A stretch of DNA of 5,022 nucleotides, from assembly GCA_003497505.1 (NCBI GenBank), contig DNNV01000406.1:1-5022 (forward strand), in the 5' to 3' direction. Positions 1-5,022 of the stretch are shown here, one piece after another. Below the pieces are notes generated by a model. It searched no databases, was not told the DNA's origin, and was given only the letters and a program-made list of their open reading frames with translations. Source of the stretch: Clostridiales bacterium. GTDB taxonomy: Bacteria > Bacillota > Clostridia > Tissierellales > Sedimentibacteraceae. The first letter of the stretch is position 1. The number at the start of each line of letters is the position of its first letter. Made by a program: the position numbers and the translations under genes.

Positions 1-2308
<2,308 letters not shown>

Positions 2309-2313
2309 CTGTT

Positions 2314-2318
2314 GGAGG
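2314..2318 (+). promoter_or_regulatory. gyrA ribosome binding site that fixes the start at 2324
   Basis: GGAGG lies 5 nt before the ATG at 2324. The frame also opens at a TTG at 2312, but that codon overlaps this Shine-Dalgarno and has no site of its own upstream, only the end of gyrB. The true start is therefore the ATG at 2324, which removes four residues (MEVA) from the longest possible reading. Confidence 0.88.
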
Positions 2319-2323
2319 TTGCA

Positions 2324-4777
2324 ATGAGTGAAAATGAAAATCAAACTAAAATTATAGAAACAAGTATTACCGATGAAATGAGAAAGTCATATCTTGACTA
2401 TGCTATGACGGTAATTGTATCAAGAGCTTTGCCAGATGTAAGGGACGGACTTAAACCTGTACACAGAAGAATACTTTATTCTGCCAGCGAGCTTGGACTT
2501 ACTTACGATAAGCCACATAAAAAAAGTGCCCGTATAGTTGGGGACGTATTGGGTAAGTATCATCCTCACGGTGATACTGCCGTGTATGATGCCATGGTTA
2601 GACTTGCTCAGAGCTTTTCAATGCGTTACCCGCTCATAGACGGTCACGGAAACTTTGGTTCTGTTGACGGTGACCAGGCAGCTGCTATGCGTTATACGGA
2701 AGCTCGTATGTCAAAAATAACAATGGAGATTTTAAAGGATTTCAACAAGGATACGGTTGATTTTAGGCCGAACTTTGATGAAACATTAAAGGAACCTGTT
2801 GTATTGCCAAGCCGTTTTCCAAACCTTTTAGTTAATGGTTCACAGGGTATTGCCGTAGGAATGGCAAGCTCCATACCTCCTCACAACATAGGAGAAGTAA
2901 TAAACGGAGTTATTGCATATATAGAAAATCCTGAAATAGATATACCCGGACTTATGAGATACATAAAAGGGCCGGATTTTCCCACAGGGGCAATTATTGA
3001 GGGGAAGGATAACATAAGAAATGCCTACATGACCGGAAGAGGATTCGTAAAGGTTAAGGCAAAGGTAGAAATAGAGGAAATGAAGGGCAACAGAAGCAGG
3101 ATTATTGTTTCTGAGCTTCCCTATATGGTAAATAAGGCAAGGCTTATAGAAAAAATTGCCGAGCTTGTGAAAGATAAAAGAATTGACGGTATTTCCGACC
3201 TGAGAGACGAAAGTGACAGAAGCGGAATGAGAATGGTTATAGAAATAAAGAGAGACTACAATCCTAACATAGTACTCAACAATTTGTATAAGCATACTCA
3301 GCTTCAGGACAACTTCAGCATTATAATGATTGCTCTTGTTAATAACGAGCCTAAGGTGCTGACTTTGAAGGACATGATTCATCACTATGTGGTTCATCAG
3401 AGAGAAATTGTTGTAAGAAGGACAAAGTACGATTTAGACAAGGCTGAGGCAAGAGCTCATATAGTTGAAGGTCTTAGAATTGCCATAGACAACATAGACG
3501 AAGTAATAAGAATAATAAGAGCATCATATGACAATGCAGAGCAAAAATTGATGGAAGCATTTAAATTGTCTGAAATTCAGGCAAGAGCAATTGTCGATAT
3601 GAGATTGAGACGCTTGCAGGGTCTGGAAAGAGAAAAATTAGATGCCGAATATAACGAGCTGCTTAAAATGATAGCAGGATTTAAAGAAATACTTGCAAAT
3701 CAGCACTTGGTTGACCAGATAGTCAAGGATGAATTGAAAGAAATAAAAAATACATTCTATGATGAAAGAAGAACAGAAATAATTGCTGATGAAGGTGAAA
3801 TTACAGTAGAAGATTTAATAGAAGAAGAAAATGTGGCAATTACCCTTACAAACTTTGGATATATAAAGAGACTGCCGGAGGATACATACAAAGCTCAGAA
3901 CAGAGGAGGAAAGGGAATAACTGCCCTGACCACACGAGAAGAGGATTTTGTAAAGGATTTATTCATTACATCAACTCATGACAACCTGATGTTTGTGACA
4001 AACAAGGGTAAAATGTATCGAATCAAGGCATATGAGGTTCCAGAAGCAAGGCGTCAGGCTAAGGGGACAGCTGCAATAAATCTCATAAACATTGATACAA
4101 ATGAGCAGATAAGAGCAATAATTCCTATAAGAGAATTCAATGACGATGAATTTTTAATTTTCGTTACAAAAAAAGGAATTATAAAGAAAACGAAGTTAAG
4201 TGAATTTGATACAACCAGAAAAACAGGTCTTGTGGCAATTAAAATAGCTGATGATGACGAGCTTATAGGTGTAAGCAAGACTGACGGAACGAAGGATGTA
4301 TTCATTATAACAAAATATGGCAAGGGAATAAAATTCAGCGAGGAGGATGTTCGTGAAACAGGCAGGAATACCATGGGCGTAAAGGCAATGACAATGTCCG
4401 GTGACGAGATTGTATCAATGAGCATCATTAAAACCGGCGATGAAAATAAATATATTCTTACGGTAACGGAAAACGGATATGCAAAAATAACAATGGCCGA
4501 GGAATACAGATGCCAGAACAGGGGCGGAAAAGGAATGAAGGCCCACAACATTAATGATAAAACAGGTCCTATAATAGGTTCATTAATTGTTGAAAAAGAA
4601 GATGACATCATGATACTGAGTTTAAACGGTTCTATAATAAGAATGCATGCACTTGGAATTTCGGTTATGGGAAGAGATACTCAGGGAGTTATAGCGATGA
4701 GACTTAACGGAGAGGACAAAGTTGTTTCAATTGCCAAGGTTTTTACAGAGGAAACTATAGAGACGGAAGAAGAATAA
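2324..4777 (+). CDS. gyrA: DNA gyrase subunit A (GyrA)
   Basis: DNA-cleaving and DNA-wrapping subunit of gyrase, partner of the adjacent GyrB. From the ATG at 2324 it is 817 aa, normal for the family (B. subtilis about 820). The winged-helix/tower breakage domain holds Arg123 and catalytic Tyr124 in [10 protein letters not shown], and Ile176 in [10 protein letters not shown] (E. coli Ile174). The QRDR reads [10 protein letters not shown]: Thr85 and Asp89 equal E. coli Ser83 and Asp87, both in a susceptible-type state, with Thr as in C. difficile. A charged helical C-gate arm runs about 360-490. The C-terminal six-bladed pinwheel (about 500-805) shows six repeats of a strand-G-strand pattern near residues 508, 558, 614, 662, 714 and 765. 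The GyrA-box QNRGGKG (525-531) separates it from ParC, and the same heptapeptide recurs at 731-737. The protein ends in a short acidic tail, EETIETEEE. Codon use in about 66-175 differs from the rest of the gene. Confidence 0.98.
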   Translation: MSENENQTKIIETSITDEMRKSYLDYAMTVIVSRALPDVRDGLKPVHRRILYSASELGLTYDKPHKKSARIVGDVLGKYHPHGDTAVYDAMVRLAQSFSMRYPLIDGHGNFGSVDGDQAAAMRYTEARMSKITMEILKDFNKDTVDFRPNFDETLKEPVVLPSRFPNLLVNGSQGIAVGMASSIPPHNIGEVINGVIAYIENPEIDIPGLMRYIKGPDFPTGAIIEGKDNIRNAYMTGRGFVKVKAKVEIEEMKGNRSRIIVSELPYMVNKARLIEKIAELVKDKRIDGISDLRDESDRSGMRMVIEIKRDYNPNIVLNNLYKHTQLQDNFSIIMIALVNNEPKVLTLKDMIHHYVVHQREIVVRRTKYDLDKAEARAHIVEGLRIAIDNIDEVIRIIRASYDNAEQKLMEAFKLSEIQARAIVDMRLRRLQGLEREKLDAEYNELLKMIAGFKEILANQHLVDQIVKDELKEIKNTFYDERRTEIIADEGEITVEDLIEEENVAITLTNFGYIKRLPEDTYKAQNRGGKGITALTTREEDFVKDLFITSTHDNLMFVTNKGKMYRIKAYEVPEARRQAKGTAAINLINIDTNEQIRAIIPIREFNDDEFLIFVTKKGIIKKTKLSEFDTTRKTGLVAIKIADDDELIGVSKTDGTKDVFIITKYGKGIKFSEEDVRETGRNTMGVKAMTMSGDEIVSMSIIKTGDENKYILTVTENGYAKITMAEEYRCQNRGGKGMKAHNINDKTGPIIGSLIVEKEDDIMILSLNGSIIRMHALGISVMGRDTQGVIAMRLNGEDKVVSIAKVFTEETIETEEE

Positions 4778-4784
4778 GAAAAAC

Positions 4785-4790
4785 GGAGGG
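4785..4790 (+). promoter_or_regulatory. Ribosome binding site of the STAS gene
   Basis: GGAGGG lies 4 nt before the ATG at 4795, within the 17-nt gap after gyrA. It supports that start, and it shows that there is no room for a terminator or full promoter between gyrA and this gene. Confidence 0.82.
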
Positions 4791-4794
4791 TATT

Positions 4795-5022
4795 ATGTCA
4801 TTAAATATAGTATATGAGATAAGTGAAAACACTTTGGAAGTGAAGCCTGTGGGAGAAGTAGATATATATACTTCTCCGGAATTGAAAAATAAAATTTATG
4901 AGCTTATTGAAAAGAAAAATGTAAATGTCCTCATTAACGGTGAAGAGCTTGATTATATTGATTCAACAGGACTGGGAGTTTTGATGGGCATTTATAAAAA
5001 GCTGCAGGAAAAAAGTTTAAAT
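4795..5022 (+). CDS. STAS-domain anti-sigma-factor antagonist, RsbV/SpoIIAA-like (N-terminal part)
   Basis: First 76 residues of a small STAS protein; the family is usually about 100-115 aa, so the last third lies beyond the window. Family members bind a kinase/anti-sigma factor (RsbW or SpoIIAB type) and free its sigma factor; phosphorylation of a Ser by that kinase switches them off. Seen here are an N-terminal strand region, GEVDIYTSPEL (20-30), which matches the GEIDxYxAPxL block of RsbV, and LDYIDSTGLGVL (52-63) with Ser57 at the phosphorylation site (B. subtilis RsbV Ser56, SpoIIAA Ser58). The DSTGLG form and the VDIYTSPEL block look closer to RsbV than to SpoIIAA, but the split cannot be settled on a fragment, so no symbol is given. 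The ATG follows GGAGGG. The 17-nt spacing suggests co-transcription with gyrA. An anti-sigma kinase gene and a sigma-B/F-type gene are expected next (inference). Confidence 0.9.
   Translation, partial: MSLNIVYEISENTLEVKPVGEVDIYTSPELKNKIYELIEKKNVNVLINGEELDYIDSTGLGVLMGIYKKLQEKSLN

Noticed and set aside
2312..2323. TTG start for gyrA, adding MEVA
   Set aside because: The TTG overlaps the GGAGG Shine-Dalgarno of the ATG at 2324 and has no ribosome binding site of its own.
2840..3397. 185-codon open frame on the minus strand inside gyrA
   Set aside because: It lies wholly antisense to conserved GyrA coding sequence, has no recognisable domain, and its composition mirrors the reverse complement of gyrA.
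4168..4203. A AAA AAA slippery heptamer in gyrA, possible -1 frameshift
   Set aside because: The frame phase fits, but slippage would end at TGA 4201-4203 and only truncate the pinwheel. I see no obvious stimulatory stem-loop, and A-runs are expected in AT-rich Lys codons.
4054..4611. 185-codon minus-strand open frame rich in Ile, Phe, Ser and Pro, resembling a membrane protein
   Set aside because: It is antisense to the GyrA pinwheel. The hydrophobic look follows from reading Asp/Glu/Lys-rich codons in reverse complement. The sense frame is certainly real.

Overview
This window is a piece of a bacterial chromosome carrying the recF-gyrB-gyrA replication and topology cluster that lies near oriC in many Bacillota. 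The DNA is AT-rich. It uses mostly AGA for Arg and ATA for Ile, has strong GGAGG-type ribosome binding sites, and packs its genes on one strand. GyrB (636 aa) lacks the long C-terminal insert of proteobacterial GyrB, and GyrA has Thr at the position of E. coli Ser83, as in Clostridioides difficile. Together these suggest a low-GC anaerobic firmicute of the Clostridia/Tissierellia kind. The genus cannot be fixed from the sequence alone.

Layout, all on the plus strand: the C-terminal third of recF (1-386, cut by the window edge); gyrB (398-2308) after an 11-nt gap; gyrA (2324-4777) after a 15-nt gap; and, 17 nt downstream, the first 76 codons of a STAS-domain anti-sigma-factor antagonist (4795-5022, cut by the window edge). 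No stretch over 20 nt is non-coding. I see no internal terminator or promoter, so the four genes look like part of one transcription unit whose promoter lies upstream.

GyrB and GyrA form the A2B2 DNA gyrase: GyrB supplies the ATPase and TOPRIM metal site, GyrA the DNA-cleaving tyrosine and the DNA-wrapping pinwheel. RecF loads RecA at gaps. The STAS protein would act in partner-switching control of a sigma factor, probably with a kinase/anti-sigma gene beyond the window.

This is an ordinary housekeeping region and I found no new system. Four details merit a look: GyrB has Asn where nearly all gyrases have Asp (E. coli D426, a quinolone-resistance position); the part of gyrA encoding the active site and QRDR has a different Arg/Gly codon choice from the rest; GyrA carries two identical GyrA-box heptapeptides; and a sigma-regulator gene sits directly behind gyrA. 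The usual small remB-type gene between recF and gyrB is absent.
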